Positions 36,964-46,135 of a DNA stretch of 64,000 nt are shown here, in pieces. The DNA comes from Gelidibacter sediminis (GTDB lineage Bacteria; Bacteroidota; Bacteroidia; Flavobacteriales; Flavobacteriaceae): assembly GCF_004364975.1 (NCBI RefSeq), contig NZ_SOBW01000007.1, forward strand, positions 1,240,001 to 1,304,000, given 5' to 3'. The notes under the pieces are model-generated. The model made no database searches, was not told the origin of the DNA, and was given only the letters and a program-made list of their open reading frames with translations. Numbering within the stretch: position 1 is the stretch's first letter; every line of letters begins with the position of its first letter. A program made the position numbers and the translations under genes.

Positions 36964-38811
36964 TTACTCTACCGTAACAGATTTGGCTAAGTTACGTGGC
37001 TGATCTACATTTTTATCAAGCATTACTGCGATATGATACGATAGGAGTTGCAGTGGAATGGTAGTTAATAATGGCGATAGATTTTCTAATGTTTCAGGAA
37101 CCTCTATCACATAATCAGCAAGTTCTCTAACACTCACATCACCTTGTGTTACAACCCCAATAATCTTACCTTTTCTCGACTTAATTTCTTGAATGTTACT
37201 TACCACCTTCTCGTAATGCCCTTTTTTGGTGGCAATAACAATAACAGGCATATTTTCATCAATTAAGGCAATTGGACCATGCTTCATTTCCGCCGCAGGA
37301 TAACCTTCAGCATGGATATATGAAATTTCTTTAAGTTTTAAAGCGCCTTCTAATGCTACTGGAAAATTGTACCCTCTTCCTAAATAAAGCATATTTCGGG
37401 AGTCTTTATAAGCTTCTGCAATGGCTTGAATATGTTCATCGGCCTTTAAGGCTTCCGTAACTTTTTCTGGAATCAATTCCATTTCATGCAGCTGTCTTCT
37501 ATAATCAGAACTAGAGATGGTGCCGTTAGCACGTGCAAGTCGGAGGGCAATGAGGGTTAACACTGTAATTTGAGTTGTAAATGCCTTGGTAGATGCTACA
37601 CCAATTTCAGGTCCAGCATGGGTGTAAGCGCCTGCATCAGTCTCTCTAGCAATAGAAGACCCTACAACATTACATACGCCAAATACAAAAGCACCTTTAG
37701 ACTTTGCTAATTTTATTGCTGCTAAAGTATCAGCTGTTTCGCCTGATTGTGAGATTGCAATAACAACATCCTTTTCAGTAATCACAGGATTTCTATACCT
37801 AAATTCAGAAGCATACTCAACTTCAACAGGAATACGGGCCAGATCTTCAAAGATATATTCAGCAACCAAACCGGCATGCCATGAGGTGCCACATGCAACA
37901 ATAATAATACGGTCTGCGTTTAAAAAGCGTTTCATATTATCTTCAACACCAGCCATTTTTATAATGCCATCATTTGCTAACAAACGACCTCTATACGTGT
38001 CTTTTATCGCTAGAGGTTGCTCATAGATTTCTTTCAGCATAAAATGGTCAAAACCACCTTTTTCAATCTGTTCGAGATCGAGTTGTAATTTTTGAATGTA
38101 AGGATTGACCAAAGAATCATCCGCAATTTTTCTAATCTTTATGTCCTTATCAAGTCTTAGTATGGCCATTTCTTCATCTTCTAGATAAATGGCATTATCT
38201 GTAAACTCTATAAAAGGAGAAGCATCACTAGCTATAAAAAACTCTTCCTCGCCTATACCAATGGCTAATGGACTACCTAATTTGGCGACTACAATTTCTT
38301 TAGGTCTAGTCTTATCAAAAACGGCAATAGCATAAGCACCAACAACTTGGTTTAATGCCAACTGCACTGCTTTGCCTAATTTGACTTTTTCGTTGGTCAT
38401 GACATCTTCAATCAAATTGACCAATACTTCTGTATCTGTATCAGATTGAAAGGTGTAGCCTCGTTTTATCAATTCTTTTTTAAGGGATTCGTAATTTTCG
38501 ATGATTCCGTTATGAATGATAATAAGGTTGCCAGAATTAGAATAATGGGGGTGAGAGTTGACATCATTAGGTACCCCATGGGTAGCCCAACGTGTGTGAC
38601 CCATCCCTAGTTGTCCAGCCGTTGAAATTTCACTTTCGAGAAGTGCTTGTAAATCGGCTACCTTTCCTTTGGTTTTGCACAAATTGAGGTCTTGACCATC
38701 ATATAAAGCAATTCCGGCACTATCGTAACCTCTGTACTCAAGGCGTTTAAGGCCTTTAAGAACAATAGGGTAAGCCTCCCTGTGGCCAATGTATCCAACA
38801 ATTCCGCACAT
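36964..38811 (-). CDS. glmS: Glutamine-fructose-6-phosphate aminotransferase
   Basis: 615-residue GlmS, which makes glucosamine-6-phosphate for peptidoglycan and LPS. The N-terminal glutaminase begins MCGIVGYIG, with catalytic Cys 2, and HTRWATHG is its second motif. Two SIS isomerase domains follow (SQSGETADTLAA and related blocks), and the C-terminus PRNLAKSVTVE is diagnostic. It starts 6 bases after the DUF4270 stop, so it is cotranscribed with it. No glmS ribozyme-type leader is possible in that gap. Confidence 0.96.
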   Translation of the reverse strand: MCGIVGYIGHREAYPIVLKGLKRLEYRGYDSAGIALYDGQDLNLCKTKGKVADLQALLESEISTAGQLGMGHTRWATHGVPNDVNSHPHYSNSGNLIIIHNGIIENYESLKKELIKRGYTFQSDTDTEVLVNLIEDVMTNEKVKLGKAVQLALNQVVGAYAIAVFDKTRPKEIVVAKLGSPLAIGIGEEEFFIASDASPFIEFTDNAIYLEDEEMAILRLDKDIKIRKIADDSLVNPYIQKLQLDLEQIEKGGFDHFMLKEIYEQPLAIKDTYRGRLLANDGIIKMAGVEDNMKRFLNADRIIIVACGTSWHAGLVAEYIFEDLARIPVEVEYASEFRYRNPVITEKDVVIAISQSGETADTLAAIKLAKSKGAFVFGVCNVVGSSIARETDAGAYTHAGPEIGVASTKAFTTQITVLTLIALRLARANGTISSSDYRRQLHEMELIPEKVTEALKADEHIQAIAEAYKDSRNMLYLGRGYNFPVALEGALKLKEISYIHAEGYPAAEMKHGPIALIDENMPVIVIATKKGHYEKVVSNIQEIKSRKGKIIGVVTQGDVSVRELADYVIEVPETLENLSPLLTTIPLQLLSYHIAVMLDKNVDQPRNLAKSVTVE

Positions 38812-38817
38812 ATATTT

Positions 38818-40431
38818 CTAATTATTAGGTTCCGTATAAAAAATTTCCAAATACAATTTTTTAGTCTCATCTGAGGTGTTGTTACCATAGAGTACTGTTC
38901 CCTTTGGAGAAAGAATAGCACTCACAGGAGTTGTTTTAACCGTACTGTTTTCAGATGATAAAATAGAAAGCGGAGCAGTTCCACTCTCTATATTAATGTT
39001 TGTAGACACTGCTAAGCCAAGACTTACATTAGTAGAGTCTTTTAATAAAAGATTCTTGATGTGTTCTGTAATTCTGACTTTGTATTTAATACCTTGCCCG
39101 TTAGCATCATCGTCAACACGCTGCAATTTGCCCAGATGATTAGTTCTAGAATTGTTAGGCGTTACATTATCGCCTGCGTCAAAACTGTAATCATAGAGAG
39201 AGATATTGTTTTTTGTGTCATAGATATAAATTCTATCTGGCTCCTGTCCTTGTGTAAGCGCTGGGTCAACAGAAAATACCAAGTTAGCTTCATTAATCAT
39301 TCGTTTTGCTCTAACAAATTTCCCATCCGCATCAGTTTCTACATACATATTTTTAAACTCTTCAAAGGGTGTTTGGGTTCCCATATCGCTGTCTATATCA
39401 GTACCACCAAATAGATTGATAACAGCCATGGCGCCTTGCCCGCCTTTCAGATATAGCTTTTCGTCTCCAGTAGTTGGATTGCCTTCAGGAATATTTAAAG
39501 AAAAATTATTGTCAAAGAAATTGACTCTATTTCCTGTAAAGTTCAATTTGTAATTTCCTGAAACTCGATCTGTTCCCGTACCTGTAGGAGGTGAGCTATA
39601 GTATAAGGTAATGCCTGCATTGGTAGATCCAAAATTAAGCATCATCATACTTCCTTTTCCTTCTACTGGTTCAGTTTCAAAATAAATACCTCTAAAATAA
39701 TTTTGAAAATTATTGGCGTTGCTTAATTCGGTGCTACCTTCCTTTAAAATGATTTTATTTTTCCAATATAAAGTGTCCATTTTTACACGTAATGCTGGAG
39801 CTGATCTTGTAAGGTCATTGTCTACTTTTTGAACAATTTCTAAATTGCTAGGTACAAATTTCCCAAGTGTTAACAATTCTTTGTTTTTCAATGCGCTTAA
39901 AGGAATCTGATTTGAAGCAGATAATGAACGGTCTGAATAATATTTCTGTGCCGTATTGAACTGGGCATTTGGATCAAAACTTCTCAGAAAGTAATTGTTT
40001 TCAAAAACCTTAATATTAATGGGTGCTGTGCCATACACAGAGTCCAATTTGTAGGTTGTCACTCCATCTGAAATGCCTGTAGAGGTGCTAAAATAGGGCA
40101 CTGTTAATACCACTGAATCCAATCTGACGTTTTCGGGAAATGTAGGGTCAAAAACTGTTGGCGTTACCTGGGTAACTACATTTGCAGTAGTACTACCATA
40201 GACAAGGTCATTATAGTAGCCCAATAGATTAGAAGGGAGCCCATTGGTTTGAACAGGGTTCAGTTTTTTGGTATAGGCAGTTACCTCATATTTGGTGTTT
40301 GACATCCCAAAATTATTTTGACCTGAAATATCTGAGTCAAGAGACACGTAATCTTTATCGCATGCAATAAACAGGGTAGTTAATGCTAATAGAAGTAAAA
40401 GAGGTGTGTAGGTGAAATTTGTTTTTTTCAT
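38818..40431 (-). CDS. DUF4270 domain lipoprotein
   Basis: 537-residue exported lipoprotein with lipobox LFIAC (Cys 24), followed by DKDYVSLDSD. The mature protein matches DUF4270, a Bacteroidota family of surface or outer-membrane lipoproteins of unknown function; VRLDSVVLTVPY and FRGIYFETEPVEGKGSMMMLNF are typical blocks. It lies between a glycogen-synthase-like gene (44 bases upstream) and glmS (6 bases downstream) on the same strand. A link to envelope amino-sugar supply is suggested by position only. Confidence 0.85.
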   Translation of the reverse strand: MKKTNFTYTPLLLLLALTTLFIACDKDYVSLDSDISGQNNFGMSNTKYEVTAYTKKLNPVQTNGLPSNLLGYYNDLVYGSTTANVVTQVTPTVFDPTFPENVRLDSVVLTVPYFSTSTGISDGVTTYKLDSVYGTAPINIKVFENNYFLRSFDPNAQFNTAQKYYSDRSLSASNQIPLSALKNKELLTLGKFVPSNLEIVQKVDNDLTRSAPALRVKMDTLYWKNKIILKEGSTELSNANNFQNYFRGIYFETEPVEGKGSMMMLNFGSTNAGITLYYSSPPTGTGTDRVSGNYKLNFTGNRVNFFDNNFSLNIPEGNPTTGDEKLYLKGGQGAMAVINLFGGTDIDSDMGTQTPFEEFKNMYVETDADGKFVRAKRMINEANLVFSVDPALTQGQEPDRIYIYDTKNNISLYDYSFDAGDNVTPNNSRTNHLGKLQRVDDDANGQGIKYKVRITEHIKNLLLKDSTNVSLGLAVSTNINIESGTAPLSILSSENSTVKTTPVSAILSPKGTVLYGNNTSDETKKLYLEIFYTEPNN

Positions 40432-40475
40432 TACTAGATTTAAATGGATTGAAAAACGAAGTGTAAGTTTGCGTG

Positions 40476-41288
40476 TTATAAATTGAGGACCTTGGTATTG
40501 TAAAAGTCCGCATAAGGCTCAGCAAAATCCTCTTGAGGAAAATAGTCTAAAACTGGCTTATCTGTCGCTTTTATATAATCTTCCAACTCTTGGGGCAATT
40601 CATATGAGCCTTTAATGAGCGCATCTGAATAATCAATGGCCACCTTCATTAGATTATTATAATTTGGGGTTTCCAACACCTTAACTGCAGCATCGTCAAT
40701 GTTGTCAAACTTTACTTTATTGATCATACCTTTATCTAACGTACCATCAAAGCTTTGATTGTATATGCTGGTTACAATTTTGCTATCAGAAAATAGAGGT
40801 TCGTTTTTATAATACTCTTTTAAGTAAACCGGGAGTAAAGATGCAAGCCATCCATTAACATGAATAATGTCTGGAGCCCAATTGAGTTTTTTAACGGTTT
40901 CAATCACGCCTTTAGCAAAAAATATAGCACGCTCGTCATTATCTGCAAATAATTTGCCGTCTTCGTCTGTTAAAGTGGCTTTTCTTTTAAAGTACTCTTC
41001 GTTATCAATAAAATAAACTTGAATACGTTCTTTCGGGATTGATGCTACCTTAATGATTAAAGGCATATCCAAGTCGTTAATGACTAAGTTGATTCCTGAA
41101 AGTCTAATCACCTCATGGAGTTGATGTCTACGTTCATTTATGTTTCCATACCTTGGCATGAATATTCGTATTTGTCCACCTTGCTTATTTACCATTCTTG
41201 GAGCCTCAAATGACATTGAAGAAATTTCAGTCTCAGGTAAATATGGAACAACCTCGGAAGACACGTACAATATCCTCTTATCTTTCAT
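40476..41288 (-). CDS. Glycogen/starch-synthase-like protein, N-terminal GT-B half only
   Basis: 270-residue protein matching the N-terminal Rossmann domain of GT5 glycogen synthases (YVSSEVVPYL, GGQIRIFMPRYG, PDIIHVNGWLASLLPVYLK). Two core features of an active enzyme are missing: the ADP-glucose-binding KxGGL motif near the N-terminus (here LPETEISSMS) and the whole C-terminal nucleotide-binding domain (full enzymes are about 480 residues). It is probably not a glycogen synthase; a binding or regulatory role is a guess. It is first in the series with DUF4270 and glmS and is divergent from panC. Confidence 0.75.
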   Translation of the reverse strand: MKDKRILYVSSEVVPYLPETEISSMSFEAPRMVNKQGGQIRIFMPRYGNINERRHQLHEVIRLSGINLVINDLDMPLIIKVASIPKERIQVYFIDNEEYFKRKATLTDEDGKLFADNDERAIFFAKGVIETVKKLNWAPDIIHVNGWLASLLPVYLKEYYKNEPLFSDSKIVTSIYNQSFDGTLDKGMINKVKFDNIDDAAVKVLETPNYNNLMKVAIDYSDALIKGSYELPQELEDYIKATDKPVLDYFPQEDFAEPYADFYNTKVLNL

Positions 41289-41329
41289 AAATCACGTAGT
41301 TTAAAAAAAAAGTTAAAATTTAAAACACG

Positions 41330-41337
41330 CAAAATTA
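41330..41337 (-). promoter_or_regulatory. Predicted -7 box for the glycogen-synthase-like gene
   Basis: Minus strand TAATTTTG exactly matches TAnnTTTG, 41 bases before the ATG. No clear -33 element is seen. Confidence 0.4.
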
Positions 41338-41401
41338 CAAAATTTTATGCAGATTGCGAGTAAAATCTTAAGTTTGCAGCCTGTTAATTTTTTGTTATAC
41401 A

Positions 41402-42250
41402 ATGATAATTTGCCATAAAAAAGAAGAGTTAAGACACGTGCTTGATGGGCTGAGGCTTGAAAAGCAAACCCTTGGTTTTGTGCCTACAATGGGTGCTTTA
41501 CATGAAGGTCACCTCTCATTAATTGACAAAGGATTGCAAGAAAACACCAAAATTGTAGTGAGTATTTTTGTTAACCCAACCCAGTTTGATAATACTACTG
41601 ACCTTAAAAAATATCCGAGAACTTTAGAGAATGATATTGAATTATTGCAATCGTTTTCGGAATCCATTATTGTTTATGCGCCAACCGTAGAAGATATTTA
41701 CGGGGATGCCATTATTTCCGAAGTGTTTGATTTTGACGGATTGGAACATCAAATGGAAGGCAAATTTAGAAAAGGACATTTTAATGGTGTAGGTACCATT
41801 GTGAAACGTCTGTTTGAAATTGTCAAACCTGACCATGCTTATTTTGGCGAGAAAGATTTTCAACAACTTCGTATTATTCAGAAGCTTGTAGAAAAACATG
41901 ATCTAAATGTCAAAGTTATTGGTTGTGATATTTATAGGGCTGATGACGGTCTGGCTATGAGTTCTAGAAACCAACGCCTCACAAAAGCCCACCGTAAAGC
42001 TGCACCTTTTATATATCAGACATTAAAAGCTGCCAAAGTTCGTTTTGGCACGGAAAATGCAAATGAAGTGGTACAATGGGTAGAAGAACAGTTTGATACA
42101 CAAAACTTATTGAGCTTAGAATACTTTACAATTGCGGATGAGCTTTCTCTGAAGCCCATTGAAATTAAACAAAATACTGAATCATATAGAGCGTTTATAG
42201 CTGTATTTGCAGGAGATATCCGGCTCATAGACAACATAGCGCTTAATTAA
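41402..42250 (+). CDS. panC: Pantothenate synthetase
   Basis: 282-residue PanC, which joins pantoate and beta-alanine with [15 protein letters not shown] (residues 29-40) carries the HxGH motif, and MSSRNQRL is the KMSKS-like loop. VNPTQF and FGEKDFQQL are further signatures. panD follows after 13 bases on the same strand, supplying the beta-alanine. Confidence 0.96.
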   Translation: MIICHKKEELRHVLDGLRLEKQTLGFVPTMGALHEGHLSLIDKGLQENTKIVVSIFVNPTQFDNTTDLKKYPRTLENDIELLQSFSESIIVYAPTVEDIYGDAIISEVFDFDGLEHQMEGKFRKGHFNGVGTIVKRLFEIVKPDHAYFGEKDFQQLRIIQKLVEKHDLNVKVIGCDIYRADDGLAMSSRNQRLTKAHRKAAPFIYQTLKAAKVRFGTENANEVVQWVEEQFDTQNLLSLEYFTIADELSLKPIEIKQNTESYRAFIAVFAGDIRLIDNIALN

Positions 42251-42251
42251 T

Positions 42252-42259
42252 TATCTTTG
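42252..42259 (+). promoter_or_regulatory. Possible -7 box abutting the panD start
   Basis: TATCTTTG exactly matches TAnnTTTG and is separated from the panD ATG by four bases (ccac). It overlaps the end of panC (stop at 42248-42250) and would give a leaderless panD transcript. Confidence 0.35.
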
Positions 42260-42263
42260 CCAC

Positions 42264-42614
42264 ATGCAAATACAAGTTGTAAAATCTAAAATACACCGTG
42301 TCAAATGTACCGGAGCCGAATTAAATTATATAGGCAGCATTACTATTGATGAAGATTTGATGGACGCCGCCAACATTATTCAAGGAGAAAAAGTTCAAAT
42401 TGTCAACAATGATAACGGTGAGCGCCTTGATACTTATGTTATTCCAGGGCCGAGAAATTCTGGTGAAATTACTTTAAATGGTGCTGCTGCTCGAAAAGTT
42501 GCCGTTGGCGACACGCTTATTCTAATTACTTACGCTTTTATGGATTTAGAAGAGGCTAAAACATTCAAACCTTCCTTGGTGTTTCCAGATGAAGCTACCA
42601 ATTTACTAAAATAA
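42264..42614 (+). CDS. panD: Aspartate 1-decarboxylase
   Basis: 116-residue pyruvoyl-dependent PanD proenzyme, which makes beta-alanine from aspartate. Self-cleavage occurs at G24-S25 (NYIGSITID), with Ser 25 giving the pyruvoyl group. [12 protein letters not shown] is the conserved C-terminal region. It forms panC-panD; a GTG two bases after its stop begins the membrane protein gene. Confidence 0.96.
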   Translation: MQIQVVKSKIHRVKCTGAELNYIGSITIDEDLMDAANIIQGEKVQIVNNDNGERLDTYVIPGPRNSGEITLNGAAARKVAVGDTLILITYAFMDLEEAKTFKPSLVFPDEATNLLK

Positions 42615-42616
42615 CG

Positions 42617-43582
42617 GTGAGCCCTAAAACCAAGAAAGTAGTAAAATTAGCGCTCCCGCTTTTGTTGGCTGTCTTTTTTGGGTGGTACACCTTGTCAAAA
42701 TTACCAATAGATCAGATTGTTCCGTATTTTAAGTCCGCTAATTACAGTTGGATAGCAATAGGAATGTTGTTAGGCCTGTTCAGCAATCTTTCAAGAGCCT
42801 ACCGTTGGAAATACTTGTTGGAACCAATGGGGTACAGCGCGAATTTCCCCAACAGGGTCATGGCGGTATTTATTGCTTATTTAGCAAATTTTGGTATTCC
42901 AAGATCAGGCGAAGTATTAAGGGCTGCAGTGATGACCAATTATGAGGATGTGCCTTTTCAAAAAAGCTTCGGTACCATAATTGCTGAAAGAATGGCTGAC
43001 TTTACCATTCTTCTAAGTATTGTGGGCATTGCATTTCTAATTCAATTCGATTACATTTTTCAACTTTTACAAAATGCTTTTCAACCTCAAAAATTAATCT
43101 TGATGGGGCTGATAGGTTTTGCTATTCTTATTAGTCTTCTGGTTTATCTTAGGAAGAGCCATTCGAGAATTGCGCTAAAAGTGCGTCAATTTGTAATGGG
43201 ACTATTAGAAGGTATCTTAAGCATTTTTAAGATGCAATATAAGTGGGCCTTTATCTTTCATACCTTATTTATATGGATCATGTACCTCCTCATGTTTTAT
43301 GTCACCACCTTGGCTGTTGATGATTTGCAAGGAGTATCTATAGGCGCGCTTTTAATAGCGTTCATTGCAGGAAGTTTTACCATTGCAGCTACAAATGGTG
43401 GCATATTTGTGTATCCATTGGCTATTGGCGCGGCGTTTGCTGTTTTTGATATCCCAGAAAACCCAAGTATAGCTTTTGGTTGGATTATTTGGGCATCACA
43501 AACTATTATGATCATTGTCCTTGGTAGTTTGTCATTCCTGTTTTTGCCCATTTTTAACGGTAAATATAAAGTTGCAAAGTAA
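42617..43582 (+). CDS. Flippase-like membrane protein (LPG_synthase_TM / UPF0104)
   Basis: 321-residue integral membrane protein with about eight hydrophobic segments. It matches the lysylphosphatidylglycerol-synthase transmembrane (UPF0104) family: LSRAYRWKYLLEPMG, NFGIPRSGEVLRA and IAERMADF are the conserved parts. No aminoacyl-transferase domain is attached, so it is not a complete MprF. Members are thought to move lipids across the inner membrane; that is family-level inference. The start is GTG at 42617, two bases after the panD stop, suggesting translational coupling. Confidence 0.82.
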   Translation: MSPKTKKVVKLALPLLLAVFFGWYTLSKLPIDQIVPYFKSANYSWIAIGMLLGLFSNLSRAYRWKYLLEPMGYSANFPNRVMAVFIAYLANFGIPRSGEVLRAAVMTNYEDVPFQKSFGTIIAERMADFTILLSIVGIAFLIQFDYIFQLLQNAFQPQKLILMGLIGFAILISLLVYLRKSHSRIALKVRQFVMGLLEGILSIFKMQYKWAFIFHTLFIWIMYLLMFYVTTLAVDDLQGVSIGALLIAFIAGSFTIAATNGGIFVYPLAIGAAFAVFDIPENPSIAFGWIIWASQTIMIIVLGSLSFLFLPIFNGKYKVAK

Positions 43583-43666
43583 TTTCCAATTGTGTTTATA
43601 GTAAATTAGTATCGTAAATCGAATCAAATATTTCTTTAACTTGCATATATTTAAAACCCAAATTGT

Positions 43667-44806
43667 ATGAAAAAGTTTGCACTGCTTCTATTGTTTTTAG
43701 TCAGTATATCTGTAAATGCCCAGGTCATTTACGAGCCTTTTTATTCATCCAAATTAGGTGAAACACGAGAGATAAAAATTCAATTGCCGAGAAATTATAA
43801 TCCCGATGAGAAGAACAAATATCCTTTAGTCATTGTTTTGGATGGTGATTATTTATTTGAACCATTTGCGGGTAATTTAGATTATCAGGCGTATTGGGGA
43901 GAAATGCCTAAATGTGTTGTAGTGGGCATCAATCAGGTTGCAACTAGAGATAAAGACTTGTTTTATGATAAGGAAATTTTCTTTCCTGCCCATGAAGGAG
44001 CTTCGTTTTTTGAATTTATAGGCATGGAACTCATTCCATTTATAGAGAGTAAGTATAATGTTTCTAAATTCAGAATTGTAGCAGGTCACGATGTCAGTGC
44101 TAATTTTATTAACTATTACCTCTTTAAAGACAACCCTATCTTCAGGGCTTTTATTTTATTTAGTCCAGACTTGGCACCGGAGATGTCTGTTAGGGTTAAA
44201 GAGCGTTTAACGTCCATGACCACAGATACCTTTTATTATTTGGCTACAGCTGATAATGATATCAGCACCCTTAAGGATAAAATACTTACACATCATACGC
44301 AGTTAAGTGCGCTAAGCAATCCGAAAGTACATTATCGGTTTGATGATTTTACGGACGCCGACCATTATTCATTGGTGGGCTTGGGCATCCCTAAGGCACT
44401 CAATGATATTTTTGCGCTCTATAAACCCATCAGCAAACAAGAATATACCAATCAGGTATTGACTTATGAAGGTGGACCTTTTAAATATTTGGAAAAAAAG
44501 TATGATGATATTAAGTTCTTCTATGGTTTTGAAAAACGTATTGTAGAAAATGATTTGAAGGCTATTGCGGCTGCAGCGTTTAAAAAGGACGATGTGGATG
44601 CCATGAAAGAATTGTCTCGATTGGCACGTAAGGAATATCCGGAATCTATGATCAGTGCCTATTATACCGGTATGTATCATGAACTTGAAAACAATCCAAA
44701 AAAAGCATTGCAATATTACCAATCAGGACTGTTATTAAAACCATCAGATTTTATTGATAAAGACGTGCTGTTGGATAAAATCTACACAATTAAAGGCGAA
44801 AATTAA
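43667..44806 (+). CDS. Alpha/beta-hydrolase-fold esterase-like protein, copy 1
   Basis: 379-residue exported protein with signal peptide ending at VNAQ (residue 19). It matches the esterase D-like alpha/beta-hydrolase family (PLVIVLDGDYLF, ELIPFIESKYNVSKFRIVAGHD). At the nucleophile elbow the usual GxSxGG is G-H-D142-V-S-A-N: Asp replaces Ser. The likely catalytic His is H233 in FTDADHYSL. The C-terminal about 110 residues are helical and TPR-like. A close paralogue follows 84 bases downstream. The product may be an Asp-nucleophile hydrolase or a non-catalytic binding protein. Confidence 0.78.
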   Translation: MKKFALLLLFLVSISVNAQVIYEPFYSSKLGETREIKIQLPRNYNPDEKNKYPLVIVLDGDYLFEPFAGNLDYQAYWGEMPKCVVVGINQVATRDKDLFYDKEIFFPAHEGASFFEFIGMELIPFIESKYNVSKFRIVAGHDVSANFINYYLFKDNPIFRAFILFSPDLAPEMSVRVKERLTSMTTDTFYYLATADNDISTLKDKILTHHTQLSALSNPKVHYRFDDFTDADHYSLVGLGIPKALNDIFALYKPISKQEYTNQVLTYEGGPFKYLEKKYDDIKFFYGFEKRIVENDLKAIAAAAFKKDDVDAMKELSRLARKEYPESMISAYYTGMYHELENNPKKALQYYQSGLLLKPSDFIDKDVLLDKIYTIKGEN

Positions 44807-44890
44807 GACATTATTGCATTTCGTCGAATAAATTGTACAGATTAACTATTATTTGTATATATTTATCCTCCCTAACTAAAAACCTGCTTA

Positions 44891-46063
44891 GTGATGAAAA
44901 AAGCCTTACTTTTTATCTTCATCTTAATGTGCACCCTTACTATTAATGCACAAACTATTTATAAAGAGTTTCAATCTCGAAAACTCAATGCTACCAGAGA
45001 TTTAAAAATAAGTCTTCCTAAGAATTATGATGCGGACTCCGATTTAAAATATCCTGTAATTCTGGTATTTGACGGTGATTATTTGTTTGAACCCGTTGTT
45101 GGGCAAGTGTCCTTTCAGACGTATTTTGATAAAATGCCAGAAGCCATAGTTGTTGGATTGGTACAAGGCAAACAGCGTTTTTATGACAGTTTTCATGATG
45201 AAGTAACAGGTTTGCCCATCGAATTTGGCGCAAAATTCTATGAATTTATTTCACTTGAATTAATGCCTTATATCGATAAAAATTATAATACCAGCAAATT
45301 TAAAGTAGCCGTTGGTCATGATCTTATGGGTAACTTCATTAATTCATTCTTGTTAAAGGATGAACCGTTATTTAAGGCTTATGTCAATTTAAGTCCAGAT
45401 TTTAAAGGTCAGATGGTTGAAAATGTCAGCAACAGATTAAGATGGCTAAATGAAGATATTTTTTATTACATGGTAACAAGTGATAATGACATTACACCAT
45501 TAAGAAGGGATATTACAGGTGCTAATTTAGAGTTGAAGGAGGTGAATAATAAGGCCTTGAAATATTATTTTGATGATTTTAAAGGCGATTCCCACTATAC
45601 TTTGGTTACAGGAGCTCTCTCTCAAGCTTTTGACAAAATTTTTGAATTGTACAAGCCTATCAGCGATAGGGAGTATAACGAGGATATTCTAACGTATGAA
45701 GGCACCTTGGATGATTATATCAGTAAGCGTTATAAAAAGATTGAAGATTTGTTTGGAGTGCACAAGCAAATCTCGGAAGCAGAATTTGATAAAATTGTGA
45801 AAGCAGCTGAGCAACGGGAAGATCTTGAGTCATTGGAAAAAATAGGAAAATTGGCCAACAAGCAAGATCCTACCACATCATACGGAACCTATTATATGGC
45901 GTTACATGCGGAGCGCATTGGAAAGATGAAACGCGCTAAAAAATTATATGAGTCCGCTTTAAATCTCGAATCCACAGGGCATATCAATAAAGAACTGATT
46001 CTTTCTAAGGTTGAAGGTCTTACTGTTGTAGCAGATGATACCGAGAGTGAGATAGACGATTAG
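44891..46063 (+). CDS. Alpha/beta-hydrolase-fold esterase-like protein, copy 2
   Basis: 390-residue paralogue of the preceding gene, clearly a tandem duplication: VILVFDGDYLFEP, ELMPYIDKNYNTSKFKVAVGHD and YKPISDREYNEDILTYEG all have matches in copy 1. The signal peptide ends at INAQ (residue 21). It too has Asp at the nucleophile position (G-H-D144-L-M-G-N) and His 235 in GDSHYTLV. A helical TPR-like C-terminal part ends in an acidic tail (DDTESEIDD). That both copies keep Asp argues against random decay. Confidence 0.78.
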   Translation: MMKKALLFIFILMCTLTINAQTIYKEFQSRKLNATRDLKISLPKNYDADSDLKYPVILVFDGDYLFEPVVGQVSFQTYFDKMPEAIVVGLVQGKQRFYDSFHDEVTGLPIEFGAKFYEFISLELMPYIDKNYNTSKFKVAVGHDLMGNFINSFLLKDEPLFKAYVNLSPDFKGQMVENVSNRLRWLNEDIFYYMVTSDNDITPLRRDITGANLELKEVNNKALKYYFDDFKGDSHYTLVTGALSQAFDKIFELYKPISDREYNEDILTYEGTLDDYISKRYKKIEDLFGVHKQISEAEFDKIVKAAEQREDLESLEKIGKLANKQDPTTSYGTYYMALHAERIGKMKRAKKLYESALNLESTGHINKELILSKVEGLTVVADDTESEIDD

Positions 46064-46135
46064 GAAGGTGTCAAATAGCATTTCAGATGCGTTGAGATAC
46101 CACAAATAGTTTTATTTTAGCCTAAACTTTCAAGT

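Noticed and set aside
39061-39414. 117-aa plus-strand reading frame
   Set aside because: It is antisense to the DUF4270 gene and rich in Cys, Ile and Phe, as shadow frames are.
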